From an uncultured Acetatifactor sp. (lineage in GTDB: Bacteria; Bacillota; Clostridia; Lachnospirales; Lachnospiraceae), in assembly GCA_910577665.1 (NCBI GenBank), contig CAJTOJ010000007.1, forward strand, positions 1 to 64,000: 64,000 nucleotides of DNA, read 5' to 3'. The notes under the pieces were generated by a model. It ran no database searches. It was not told the DNA's origin and was given only the letters and a program-made list of their open reading frames with translations. Both the position numbers and the translations under genes were made by a program. This document shows, in pieces, positions 25,824-35,133 of the stretch (positions are counted from its first letter, which is position 1; every line of letters begins with the position of its first letter).

Positions 25824-26558
25824 TCAGTCGTGCCTCTCCCTGCTGTCAAAGGTCTCACAGAACCGTGCCGCAAAAGCAGGTTCCTCACCCCCTGCATACA
25901 GGTGGGAGAGATCCCCGAAACTACTGACCCGGAATATGGCGCTGCCCTGGCGCCTCTCCTCTGTGACCACTGTGGTGACAGAGCTTGGTGCCGCGCAGGT
26001 GTGGTGCCACAGGATCATGGGAGACACATGCATCAAGTGGCTGAGCATCACACACTCTACCCCGAAGTGGCAGAAAAATACAAGAACATCCCGGTTGGAA
26101 CGCTCTGCCCGGTACAGTGTCCCTGTTCCCTCCCGCACATAGCCGTGTTCTGCCAGCAGGCCGTCCAGTCCCTGTGCCACTTCCTGATAGATCTTCCCGG
26201 CATTCCCCTCCTGCATCACAGGATGTTCCTGCCACTTATCCTGTTGATAGAAGCACGCTTCCTTCATCCAGTCCTGGGGAAGCCAGTCCCAGGCAATAGC
26301 CCTGCCCTCTGTCACATCCGGGCGCAGAATCTGTGCCGGGAATTCCCTAAGCCAGTCACATACCACGGCTGTCCTGCCCATTCTTCCCAGCGTGGCTTCT
26401 GCCGTATCCCTGGCCCGCCCCAGAGGCGATACATAGAATGCTTTCACCTCAAGGCGCGTAAGCCTCTCTGCCAGCAGCTCCACCTCCCGCCAGCCTTTTT
26501 GTGTAAGGGAATCCTTCGTGTAATCCGGATCCCCGTGTCGTACAATTATCAGACGCAT
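25824..26558 (-). CDS. Histidine phosphatase family protein
   Basis: The 244-aa protein starts MRLIIVRHGDPDY with the RHG phospho-histidine motif at residues 7-9, and has the downstream SPLGRARDTAE block and a C-terminal FCHFG block in place of the usual second-histidine SHG. It belongs to the phosphoglycerate mutase-like superfamily. The substrate is not predictable. AAAGGA precedes the start. Confidence 0.85.
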   Translation of the reverse strand: MRLIIVRHGDPDYTKDSLTQKGWREVELLAERLTRLEVKAFYVSPLGRARDTAEATLGRMGRTAVVCDWLREFPAQILRPDVTEGRAIAWDWLPQDWMKEACFYQQDKWQEHPVMQEGNAGKIYQEVAQGLDGLLAEHGYVREGTGTLYRAERSNRDVLVFFCHFGVECVMLSHLMHVSPMILWHHTCAAPSSVTTVVTEERRQGSAIFRVSSFGDLSHLYAGGEEPAFAARFCETFDSRERHD

Positions 26559-26653
26559 CTTTATTCCTTTCTACTGTAACTGCCTTTGTTGATCCCCTTC
26601 TACCATACCACAGTCCGGGCAGATGCGCCAGATTATATATTTAACATCTTACA

Positions 26654-27439
26654 TCACCCAAGTGCCACATCCAGCACCATCATCAGCACAAATCCCACTG
26701 CCACCCCGATGGTAGCGATATCGCTGTCCCCATGTTCTCCTGTATGGGCTTCCGGCACCAGTTCTTCCACCACCACATAGATCATGGCGCCTGCCGCAAA
26801 GGCCAGCAGATAGGGCAGGACGGGCACCACCTGTTCTGCCAGCCACACCGTAAACACCGCCCCTATGGGTTCTACCACTCCGGACAGGACACCATACCAG
26901 AAGGCTTTGGGTCTGGATGCACCTGCACTCCGGAGGGGCATGGAGATAATGGCACCCTCCGGGAAATTCTGCACCGCAATCCCTATGGACAGCACCAGGG
27001 CCCCTGCCAGGGTGATTCCTGTGTTCCGCATCAGGGCTCCTGCCAGGGTTACCCCCACTGCCATGCCTTCCGGCAGATTGTGCAATGTCACTGCCAGCAG
27101 TAACATCGTAGTCTTCTGGAGATCACTTTTCACACCCTCCGGCCTGTCCTTGTCTACATGCAGATGAGGCACTATACGATCCAGTGCCAGCAGAAAACCC
27201 ATGCCCAGGAGAAAACCTGCTGCCGCAGGCAGCCAGGCATTTCCCCCTCCTTCCCCAGCCATTTCAATGGCCGGAATCAGCAGGGACCACACGGAGGCCG
27301 CTATCATGACCCCGGAGGCAAAACCCAATAGCAGCTTCTCCAGAAGGCCGTTCATCTGCTTTCTCATGAAAAATACCATGGCCGCTCCCAGTGTGGTTCC
27401 CAGCAGGGGAATCAGCACTACCCCAACCGATTCTTTCAT
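26654..27439 (-). CDS. ZIP-family metal transporter
   Basis: The 261-aa membrane protein has about eight membrane segments with the ZIP metal-site motifs HNLPEGMAVG in segment IV and QNFPEGAI in segment V. It should import Zn2+ or other divalent metal. A short His-containing loop (HLHVDKDRPEG) lies between segments III and IV. ATG 27439 has GGGGGG upstream, and a promoter lies at 27477-27504. It is a single gene. Confidence 0.92.
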   Translation of the reverse strand: MKESVGVVLIPLLGTTLGAAMVFFMRKQMNGLLEKLLLGFASGVMIAASVWSLLIPAIEMAGEGGGNAWLPAAAGFLLGMGFLLALDRIVPHLHVDKDRPEGVKSDLQKTTMLLLAVTLHNLPEGMAVGVTLAGALMRNTGITLAGALVLSIGIAVQNFPEGAIISMPLRSAGASRPKAFWYGVLSGVVEPIGAVFTVWLAEQVVPVLPYLLAFAAGAMIYVVVEELVPEAHTGEHGDSDIATIGVAVGFVLMMVLDVALG

Positions 27440-27476
27440 TTCAACCCCCCATTTGCCCATTTTACTCAATTTCAAC

Positions 27477-27504
27477 ATTATAGTATGTGACAAAGGATGT
27501 TCAA
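27477..27504 (-). promoter_or_regulatory. Promoter of the ZIP transporter gene
   Basis: Minus strand TTGAAC (27499-27504), 16-bp spacer, TATAAT (27477-27482). Confidence 0.6.
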
Positions 27505-27579
27505 AATGCATCTGGCAGATACTTTATCTGGCCGGGCTTTCTAAAGAATCTGTCAGGGGACTGCCCGGCGGCACCTGGA

Positions 27580-29154
27580 TTACTGTGCCCCGCCATCCTC
27601 CAGCAGCCTGGGAGGCTCCGGCAACAGGTTGCTCCGGATAGCAATCACCGGCCCTCCTGTTCCCTGAATATATTCTTTTGTGATGGTCACCCTGCCGATG
27701 TTGTCATCCTTGGGGATCTCATACATGATGTCCAGCATAAAATCTTCTATAATGGATCTGAGTGCCCTGGCTCCTGTGTCCCGCTCCATGGCTTTGTCCG
27801 CAATGGCTTCCAGGGCGTCCTCCGTAAATTCCAGCTTCACCTCGTCCAGCTCCAGCAGCTTCTGGTACTGCTTCAGTATGGCATTCTTGGGCTCCTTCAA
27901 GATCTTCACCAGCATTTCCTTGGTGAGTCCTTCCAGGGTATAGATAATGGGCAGACGGCCAATGAATTCCGGTATCATGCCGAATTTCCGGATATCCTCC
28001 ACAGTCACCCTGGACAGGATATTCCTGTCCTTGTCATATTTATCCCGCAGCTCAGAATTGAAACCAATGGAAGCTGATTTCGTCAGACGCTCCTTGATAA
28101 TCTCCTCCAGATCCGGGAAAGCACCGCCACAGATAAAAAGGATATTCCTTGTGTTCACAGTGGCTAACGGCACCATGGCATTCTTGCTGTTGGCCCCTAC
28201 TGGCACCTCCACTTCTGCGCCCTCTAAAAGCTTCAGCATCCCCTGCTGGACACTCTCCCCGCTTACATCCCTGGTGTTGGTATTCTTCTTCTTGGCAATC
28301 TTGTCAATCTCATCAATGAAAATGATACCTCGCTCCGCCTTCTCCACATCATTATCCGCTGCAGCCAGAAGCTTTGACACCACAGACTCAATGTCATCCC
28401 CGATATAACCTGCCTCGGTGAGGGAAGTGGCATCTGCAATGGCCAGGGGCACATCCAGCAGACGGGCCAGGGTCCGTACCAGATAGGTCTTACCGCTGCC
28501 GGTAGGCCCGATCATCAGCATGTTGGATTTCTCAATCTCAATGTTATCCATAGTGCCTGTTGCCACTCTCTTATAGTGGTTATACACTGCCACAGAGATC
28601 ACCTTCTTGGCATGTTCCTGGCCCACCACATACTCATCCAGGCTGGCCTTGATCTTATGGGGCGCAGGAATATCCCGGATGTTCAGCACAGGCGTTTCCC
28701 CTTCTTTTTTCTTCTTCTTTTTCAGCTTCTGTTTGTTGGGAATCCCCCCATCTCCCTGCAGGTCTGCCAGATTCACAAAGCTGATATTGGGAAATCCCCC
28801 CATATTGGGGAATCCTCCCTGTTTGGACAGCTGGTCCAGCTCATTCTGGAACTGTGGGTTGTTCAGCATTCCCTGATAGTCAAACTGGCTCACAGTCTCC
28901 ATGGTTTTATGCATACAATCATTGCAGATACAGATATTGTTGGGCAGCTTAAACATTTTCCCGGCCTTGCTCTCCGGCCTCCTGCAGATAAAACATACAT
29001 CCTCATACTCACTATTGGCACTTTTCCCGGCATTGGCAGTGACTGAGGCATCCTTCTTGTCCTCCGTCTTCTCCTGCCCTTCCTCCCGGACCCCTTCTTC
29101 CTGTTCCAGGTCCTGTTCGTCTGGATTCCCGTTCTCGTTGTATCTATCGGACAT
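27580..29154 (-). CDS. clpX: ClpX-type AAA+ unfoldase with acidic N-terminal extension
   Basis: The 524-aa protein has a C4 zinc finger (Cys54-x2-Cys57, Cys77-x2-Cys80), Walker A GPTGSGKTYLVRTLA, Walker B IIFIDEIDKIAKK, an SIGF loop for ClpP docking and the sensor-2 region TGARALR. It feeds proteins to ClpP. It is about 100 residues longer than usual ClpX: the first 50 residues are Asp/Glu/Asn-rich, and a KLKKKKKKEGE linker follows the zinc domain. No clpP adjoins; htrA lies upstream on the same strand, so this may be a second, stress-associated ClpX. ATG 29154 has GGAGGGG upstream. Confidence 0.88.
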   Translation of the reverse strand: MSDRYNENGNPDEQDLEQEEGVREEGQEKTEDKKDASVTANAGKSANSEYEDVCFICRRPESKAGKMFKLPNNICICNDCMHKTMETVSQFDYQGMLNNPQFQNELDQLSKQGGFPNMGGFPNISFVNLADLQGDGGIPNKQKLKKKKKKEGETPVLNIRDIPAPHKIKASLDEYVVGQEHAKKVISVAVYNHYKRVATGTMDNIEIEKSNMLMIGPTGSGKTYLVRTLARLLDVPLAIADATSLTEAGYIGDDIESVVSKLLAAADNDVEKAERGIIFIDEIDKIAKKKNTNTRDVSGESVQQGMLKLLEGAEVEVPVGANSKNAMVPLATVNTRNILFICGGAFPDLEEIIKERLTKSASIGFNSELRDKYDKDRNILSRVTVEDIRKFGMIPEFIGRLPIIYTLEGLTKEMLVKILKEPKNAILKQYQKLLELDEVKLEFTEDALEAIADKAMERDTGARALRSIIEDFMLDIMYEIPKDDNIGRVTITKEYIQGTGGPVIAIRSNLLPEPPRLLEDGGAQ

Positions 29155-29433
29155 AGTCCCCTCCATTCCTGCCGCATGCCTGCGGCCCATGATCCTGTGG
29201 ATCCTACTACGAGTATACTGGAAAAAGCGCCATGGCACAAGTAATCTTTTTCTAAACTCCCCTCCATCCCATCCTCCCTTAAACGCAGAGGCTGCCCTTT
29301 GCGCCACAAACCCGGACGGGTATGTTCCGTCCGGGTCTTGCTTCCTGTATGACTCCGCTTTCCATGGAACCGGTATCTGACACCGCTTCCTACTGGTGCA
29401 TTCATATCTCTCCTTCATCGGGATCATGCCGTC

Positions 29434-30819
29434 TTAACGGTCTGCTTTCCTCTCCCCAAGGATCACTTCCAGCTCAATCACCTCATATTCCCCATTGATT
29501 AGGCGGTTCACGGTCACTGTCACGGTATCTCCTGCCTTATAGTACTGTATCACATCCTGCAGGTCCGTGTAGGAGGAAACCCTCTGGCCATCAAATCTGG
29601 TGATAATATCCCCTCTCAGGATACCGGCCTTGTCTGCGGCACTGTTCTGCTCTACCGCATACACGAAGACACCTCTGGGCATATTGTAGACCTGGGACAT
29701 ATCCTCCGGCACATTCTGCATGGTAATCCCCATGTAACCCATTTCTGCTTCCGCAACCTTGGTCCTGGTCTGGCGCTCCATGAGTTCCGTGATAATAGGG
29801 CTTGCGGAACTGATGGGAATGGCGTAACCCATACCTTCCACAGTGGTTCCATACAATTTGCTGGAGTTGATGCCAATCACTTCCCCGTCCACATTCAGCA
29901 GGGCACCACCGGAATTGCCTTCGTTGATGGCGGCATTGGTCTGGATATAGGTACCCTTGGAGCCGTCAGACATGGTAACCTCACGGTTCAGCGCACTGAC
30001 AATGCCATTGGTCACGGACTGTCCATATCCCAGTGCATTGCCGATGGCGATCACAGGCTCTCCCAGCTTCAGTTCATCGCTGTTCCCCAGGGCAGCCACC
30101 GTGATGGCCTTTCTGGTCTCCTCTGTGAGGTCTTCCAGCTTTACTGCAATCACTGCCAGATCCATCTCCGGGTCTGTACCCTTTATGACAGCTTCTGCCA
30201 CGGAGCCGTCAATGAAGGTGACTTCCAGGGTAGTGGTACCTTCCACCACATGGTTATTGGATACAATGAGAAGCTCCCCCTCATTCTCCGACACAATGAT
30301 ACCGGATCCTGCCGATGCGCGATCCTGGCTATAAGACTGTCCCCAGAAGGTGGTTCCTGTACTGGTAAAATTATTGACAATGGAAACCATGGCTGGCATA
30401 ACCTTCTCCACCACATCTGTGAGATCTGTCTGTACCATGGTCACATGGGATACATTGGTACCGCTCACCGGTGTGTCTGGGGTTATGTCCGTGGATGGCT
30501 GGGAGATAACCTCCTCCTTGTTGTCTGCATGGACAGCGGACAATTGTCCGGTTCCAAGTTGTACTGCATAGAATCCGATTCCGGCAAAGAGCCCAAAGCA
30601 GAGTCCCATGGCCACACTGAGCATCAGTTTGCGGAACACGCCGCCCTTCTTCCCGGCGGCTTTTCTCCCGCGCTCTCTGCTTCCCTTATTCCCACTGTCC
30701 TGTCCTGTACCTGTCATGCCGGATCCAGGCACGCTGCCTGTGGTCTGGTATGTGGCATACTGGTTGCCGCCTGTGCCGTTGCCTGTGTCAGAATTGGAAT
30801 AGATTTCATTTTCGTACAT
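29434..30819 (-). CDS. htrA: HtrA/DegP-like membrane-anchored serine protease
   Basis: The 461-aa protein has a Gly/Ser/Thr-rich cytoplasmic tail of 60 residues, one membrane segment (64-86), a trypsin-like domain with His190 (VSNNHVV), Asp220 (PEMDLAVIAV) and Ser303 (NEGNSGGALLN), and one C-terminal PDZ domain (from about 365). It acts outside the membrane in envelope protein quality control. AAAGGAG precedes ATG 30819. It lies just upstream of clpX on the same strand with a 280-bp gap. Confidence 0.94.
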   Translation of the reverse strand: MYENEIYSNSDTGNGTGGNQYATYQTTGSVPGSGMTGTGQDSGNKGSRERGRKAAGKKGGVFRKLMLSVAMGLCFGLFAGIGFYAVQLGTGQLSAVHADNKEEVISQPSTDITPDTPVSGTNVSHVTMVQTDLTDVVEKVMPAMVSIVNNFTSTGTTFWGQSYSQDRASAGSGIIVSENEGELLIVSNNHVVEGTTTLEVTFIDGSVAEAVIKGTDPEMDLAVIAVKLEDLTEETRKAITVAALGNSDELKLGEPVIAIGNALGYGQSVTNGIVSALNREVTMSDGSKGTYIQTNAAINEGNSGGALLNVDGEVIGINSSKLYGTTVEGMGYAIPISSASPIITELMERQTRTKVAEAEMGYMGITMQNVPEDMSQVYNMPRGVFVYAVEQNSAADKAGILRGDIITRFDGQRVSSYTDLQDVIQYYKAGDTVTVTVNRLINGEYEVIELEVILGERKADR

Positions 30820-30971
30820 AATGGTTACTCCTTTCTTCTATATCTGCACTTTTTGTCTGCTTTGGCATACAATCTGTTTCGAAGAAGATCCTTTCCTCAA
30901 CCGTTGTAACCACAGTATATCCTCCAATTGTGACGGAATTGTGTTTCATTTATGAAAACGAAATGAACTCC

Positions 30972-32798
30972 TTATTCCACAGTAACAGACTTTGCCAGGT
31001 TTCTGGGTTTATCCACATCACATCCCCTGCCCACCGCCACGTAATAGGCGAACAGCTGCAGGGGAATGATGGCCAGGGAATTGGCAAAACAGGGATTCGT
31101 CCCCGGCAGGTACACCACATAGTCCGCCGCCTTCTCCATAGCCTTATTTTCCTCATTGGTCACAGCCATGACGAAGGCACCCCTGGCCTTCACCTCCTGG
31201 GTATTGCCGATGGTCTTCTGATAGAGCACCGGCTGGGTGGATAGAGCCACCACAAGGGTTCCTTCCTCAATCAGGGAGATGGTTCCGTGCTTCAGTTCCC
31301 CTGCTGCATAGGCTTCCGAATGGATATAAGAGATTTCTTTGAGCTTCAGGGAGCCTTCCAGGGAGATGGCATAGTCTATTCCCCGGCCAATGAAAAAGAT
31401 ATCCCTGGCCCCCAGGTACCTGCTGGCAAAATGCTGGATCTTCTGTTTCTGTCCTAAAAGCAGCTCGATCTGGTCCGGCAGGCACTGTAGGTCTCCCAGA
31501 AGCTTTTCGGATTCCTCCCTGGAAAGCAGACCCTTCACCTGGGCAAATTTCATTGCCAGCAGATACAATGCCACAAGCTGGGCACTATATGCCTTGGTGG
31601 TAGCCACCGCAATCTCCGGTCCGGCCCATGTATACAGGCAGGCATCTGCTTCCCTGGCGATGGAGCTGCCCACCACATTCACGATTCCCAGCACCTTCTG
31701 CCCTCTGGCCTTGGATTCCCTGAGAGCAGCCAGGGTATCCGCCGTCTCCCCGGACTGGCTGATGACAATCACCATACCACCCTCCTCCATAATGGGATCC
31801 CGGTAACGGAATTCACTGGCCACATCTACTTCCACCGGAATCCTGGCCAGACCCTCCAGCACATATTTCCCGGTGACACCTGCATGGTAGGCAGATCCGC
31901 AGGCCACAATGTGGATCTTTTTCACAGCCCTCAGCTCTTCCTCACTCATCTTCAGCTCTTCGATCACGATCTCCCCCTCCTTGATCCGGGGGGAAATGGT
32001 ATCTGCAATGGTTCTGGGCTGTTCATACATTTCTTTCAGCATAAAATGCTCATACCCGGCCTTCTCCGCCGCATCCGCGTCCCAGTCAATGGTCACAGCC
32101 TCCTTGGACAGCTCCTCCCAGTCCACGGAGAAGAAGCGCAGGCTGTCCCTGCCAAGGACTGCCACCTCCTGGTTGTCCATATAATACACTGTTCTGGTGT
32201 ATTTCAAGATAGCAGGCACATCGGAGGCAATGAAGCATCCGGTATCATTCTGCCCCACGATCAGCGGACTGTCCTTCCTGACTGCGTAGATTTCATCCGG
32301 ATGCTCTGCAAACAGAATCCCCAGGGCATAGGAGCCTTCCACCCGGTGCAGCACTTTGGTGATGGCTTCCAGCGGATTCCCTTTATAATAGTAGTCCAGC
32401 AGATGGGCCAGCACCTCTGTATCCGTCTCCGACTGGAACTGGTACCCCTTTTCCATCATTTTCTTCTTCAAAGGTATATAATTCTCTATGATACCGTTAT
32501 GTACCACTGCAATGGTTCCCGTATGATTTACATGGGGATGGGCATTTCTGTCACTGGGGGCACCATGGGTAGCCCAGCGGGTATGGCCGATACCAACGTT
32601 CCCCGGCATAGACTCTCCTCCCCTGGTAAGATTCTCCAGCACCTTCAGTCTCCCGATGGCTTTCCTGGTATGGATCTTTTCTCCATCATATACCGCCATC
32701 CCAGCCGAGTCATAGCCCCGGTACTCCAGTTTTGCCAGTCCATCCAATAAAATAGGCGCTGCCTGGTTGCTTCCGATATAACCTACGATTCCACACAT
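30972..32798 (-). CDS. glmS: Glucosamine-fructose-6-phosphate aminotransferase (isomerizing)
   Basis: The 608-aa enzyme makes glucosamine-6-phosphate from fructose-6-phosphate and glutamine, the first step to UDP-GlcNAc. Cys2 is the amidotransferase nucleophile (MCGIVGYIGS). Two SIS isomerase domains follow, and the C-terminus ends KPRNLAKSVTVE as usual. ATG 32798 has GGAGGG upstream. The 114-bp upstream gap is too short for, and lacks the core of, a glmS ribozyme. It sits at the border of the polysaccharide locus, to which it supplies precursor. Confidence 0.97.
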   Translation of the reverse strand: MCGIVGYIGSNQAAPILLDGLAKLEYRGYDSAGMAVYDGEKIHTRKAIGRLKVLENLTRGGESMPGNVGIGHTRWATHGAPSDRNAHPHVNHTGTIAVVHNGIIENYIPLKKKMMEKGYQFQSETDTEVLAHLLDYYYKGNPLEAITKVLHRVEGSYALGILFAEHPDEIYAVRKDSPLIVGQNDTGCFIASDVPAILKYTRTVYYMDNQEVAVLGRDSLRFFSVDWEELSKEAVTIDWDADAAEKAGYEHFMLKEMYEQPRTIADTISPRIKEGEIVIEELKMSEEELRAVKKIHIVACGSAYHAGVTGKYVLEGLARIPVEVDVASEFRYRDPIMEEGGMVIVISQSGETADTLAALRESKARGQKVLGIVNVVGSSIAREADACLYTWAGPEIAVATTKAYSAQLVALYLLAMKFAQVKGLLSREESEKLLGDLQCLPDQIELLLGQKQKIQHFASRYLGARDIFFIGRGIDYAISLEGSLKLKEISYIHSEAYAAGELKHGTISLIEEGTLVVALSTQPVLYQKTIGNTQEVKARGAFVMAVTNEENKAMEKAADYVVYLPGTNPCFANSLAIIPLQLFAYYVAVGRGCDVDKPRNLAKSVTVE

Positions 32799-32912
32799 AT
32801 CCGTTTTCCCTCCTACCTGCTGTCCACGTTGTCTGTCGTCACCCCTGCGTGCTCTTGCACATCTTACACATATTGATGCTCTAAGCCGCATACTCCTGCC
32901 CGCCTATAGTAT

Positions 32913-33839
32913 CTACTGCCCCTTCCAGTATGCCCGGTTGGTACTGATGGCCAGCACCCAGTTCCGGGGCAGCCTGTTGTAATGCTTCCCCAGGAAATAC
33001 CCGGCGTATTTAAAAGCACATTGCACACAGAAGCCGGGAAATCTGCGGCGGCACCCCTCCTCCTTCAGCCGGTGCCAGGTCTGTGCCACCAGCTTCTTCC
33101 CTTCGGACTCGGAGGAGATCCCGTCAAAGATCTCCGGATGATCTGCCTGGGATACTCCTAAGTCAAAATTACGGCGAAGCTGCTGCAGGTTCGTATACGT
33201 ATGGGAATGGATCACTTCCGCATCCGCCACATAGGCCACCGAGTAGCCTGCCTGCACGGCCCTGGCTGCATAGATCATGTCTTCATTGAATATTGTATGG
33301 CGGATAAATCCACCCAATTCCTCATAAATATCCCGCCTGTATGCCGCACACACATTTGAACAGAAAAAGGTCTTGATCCCCAGACGTTCCAGGTCCCCGG
33401 CATTTTTCACCCGGGAAGTATCCGGGTAGTTGAACTCCCTGGAGATCCGTTCCAATACGCTGCTATCCTCTCTGGGAAGCTGCCTGGCGTAGGCCACCGC
33501 CACATGTTCTCCCAGTCCATCTGTCAAACGTTCCATGAGTCTTTCGCTGGCAGGCATGGCATCCTGGGTCATGGTCACAAACACCTCCCCATCCCCATAT
33601 CCCACCCCCTGATGTCTGGTGCCTCCATGGTCAAATTCCTCCCTGGCAAGATGATGTACCTCTACCTCCGGGAAATCCTGTATGAAGCTGGTTCCCGCTG
33701 TCAATAGATCAAAATACTGCTTCTCTGTATTCATCAGGATAATCTTCCCCAAAGGTATCGTCTGCTGCTGTAACCGCTTCAACAATTCCAGCAATTCTGC
33801 TCCCGGCCGGTACACCGGGATGATCACATCCACTTTCAA
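32913..33839 (-). CDS. Glycosyltransferase family 2 (rhamnosyltransferase-like)
   Basis: The 308-aa GT-A enzyme begins KVDVIIPVYRPGAELLELL, with the family's DxD-like site lying in EVFVTMTQDAMPAS. The overall pattern resembles rhamnosyltransferases of surface polysaccharide clusters. The start is not ATG: TTG 33839 follows GGGGGATAGG, while GTG 33833 is equally possible. It is cytoplasmic and probably acts on a lipid-linked intermediate. It lies downstream of the LCP terminator. Confidence 0.85.
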   Translation of the reverse strand: MKVDVIIPVYRPGAELLELLKRLQQQTIPLGKIILMNTEKQYFDLLTAGTSFIQDFPEVEVHHLAREEFDHGGTRHQGVGYGDGEVFVTMTQDAMPASERLMERLTDGLGEHVAVAYARQLPREDSSVLERISREFNYPDTSRVKNAGDLERLGIKTFFCSNVCAAYRRDIYEELGGFIRHTIFNEDMIYAARAVQAGYSVAYVADAEVIHSHTYTNLQQLRRNFDLGVSQADHPEIFDGISSESEGKKLVAQTWHRLKEEGCRRRFPGFCVQCAFKYAGYFLGKHYNRLPRNWVLAISTNRAYWKGQ

Positions 33840-33930
33840 TTCCTATCCCCCGCTGGCACCCCGTCCGGAAGCCTTTCATCAGAGTCTCACCGATTCCATG
33901 TCCATCTGGTGACGGACTTTCCTACAAAGC

Positions 33931-33970
33931 AAAAAGCATAACAGGGCACCTCTAAAGCACCCCATTATGC
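33931..33970 (-). terminator. Terminator after the LCP ligase gene
   Basis: GCATAA (33936-33941) pairs with TTATGC (33965-33970), extended by an inner GGG/CCC stem. Five T residues follow on the minus strand (33931-33935). Confidence 0.8.
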
Positions 33971-33993
33971 CTCCCTTCCAGTTCCTGTATGTC

Positions 33994-35118
33994 CTATTTT
34001 TTCTGCAGGTAAGGTGCCGCATCTGCCGCGATCTTGGCACCATATTCCTTCACATTGTCTGTGACCTCGTATTCCGCATCCTCGAACAGGAACTGGTGCA
34101 GCCACACCACATTGGACTCCAGATCCACCGGCACCACACAACTTCCCTTGGCACCCATGTTGGGCACTGCACGCATATCCTCCTTGGGAAAACCTGCCTC
34201 GTCCACAATCTCATAATCGGCAATGACTCCCAAAAGTTCCAGAATGGTCTCTGTGTCCAGGCTAGTATAGATATCCCCTACCGCATCATTGAACACCCGG
34301 GTAAGAGTCGCCAGATCTGCCTTCTTGGCCTGGTCTTCTATGGCCTGTAGCACTTCCCTCTGACGGGCAGCACGCTGGAAATCGTCCCCCTTGGTATACC
34401 GGATACGGCAGTAAGCCGTAGCCTGCAGCCCGTTCAGAAGCTGGTAGCCTGTGTCTGTCACCTTCGTATAGCTGGTCTTGAGCACTTCGTCCACAATGGT
34501 GCTCTGGTAATTGTTGATATGCTTCAGCTCCTCACTGTCCACATCAATATAGACACCACCCAGGCCATCGATAACCTTGATCAGCCCCTTGTAGCCCACG
34601 GTCACAAAATCTGTGATATCCATGTCCAGGTTCATATTCAGCATCTTGATGGCCTGCTCTGCACCACCGTATGAATAAGCAGCATTACATTTCCAGTACT
34701 CGTCCGTACCCAGGTTCAGATAGGTATCGCGGTATATGCTCACCAGCTTGATGTCCCCGGTATCCATATTGATACTGGCAATCATGGTACTGTCACTGCG
34801 GCTGCCCCTGAACAGCTGGCTGTCTGTGGTGGCATCCACGCCGAACAATGCAATGTTGCGGTACCCATGCATGGCGTTCTCCTCGTCCTGCACGGCCTCC
34901 TGGATCTCAGTGGGAATATTCAGTTCCTGGGTGTCCAGTGTCACCATATTGGGTCCTTCGCTGCTCTTTGTCATCACCAGATACAAAACTACCACCATGA
35001 TCAAGATGACCACGATTTCAATTGCAAATATGATGATCTTTGTCTTGCTCCTCTGGCGCTGTTTCGCGCCCACTTGCTTGTTTCCCTGCGGGTTTCTGGG
35101 TCTTTGGTTTGCTGCCAT
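33994..35118 (-). CDS. LytR-CpsA-Psr (LCP) family glycopolymer ligase
   Basis: The 374-aa protein has a basic cytoplasmic start, one membrane segment (about 28-49) and an extracellular LCP domain with the conserved sequences RGSRSDSTMIASIN, VSIYRDTYLNL and YCRIRYTKGDDFQRAARQRE. LCP enzymes move finished polysaccharide from undecaprenyl-diphosphate carrier to the cell wall, which fits its place beside the initiating sugar transferase. AAGGAG precedes ATG 35118. Confidence 0.93.
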   Translation of the reverse strand: MAANQRPRNPQGNKQVGAKQRQRSKTKIIIFAIEIVVILIMVVVLYLVMTKSSEGPNMVTLDTQELNIPTEIQEAVQDEENAMHGYRNIALFGVDATTDSQLFRGSRSDSTMIASINMDTGDIKLVSIYRDTYLNLGTDEYWKCNAAYSYGGAEQAIKMLNMNLDMDITDFVTVGYKGLIKVIDGLGGVYIDVDSEELKHINNYQSTIVDEVLKTSYTKVTDTGYQLLNGLQATAYCRIRYTKGDDFQRAARQREVLQAIEDQAKKADLATLTRVFNDAVGDIYTSLDTETILELLGVIADYEIVDEAGFPKEDMRAVPNMGAKGSCVVPVDLESNVVWLHQFLFEDAEYEVTDNVKEYGAKIAADAAPYLQKK

Positions 35119-35133
35119 GGTTCTTCTCCTTAT

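Noticed and set aside
32799..32912. Possible glmS ribozyme upstream of glmS
   Set aside because: The gap is only 114 bp and lacks the ribozyme core and its pseudoknot pairing.
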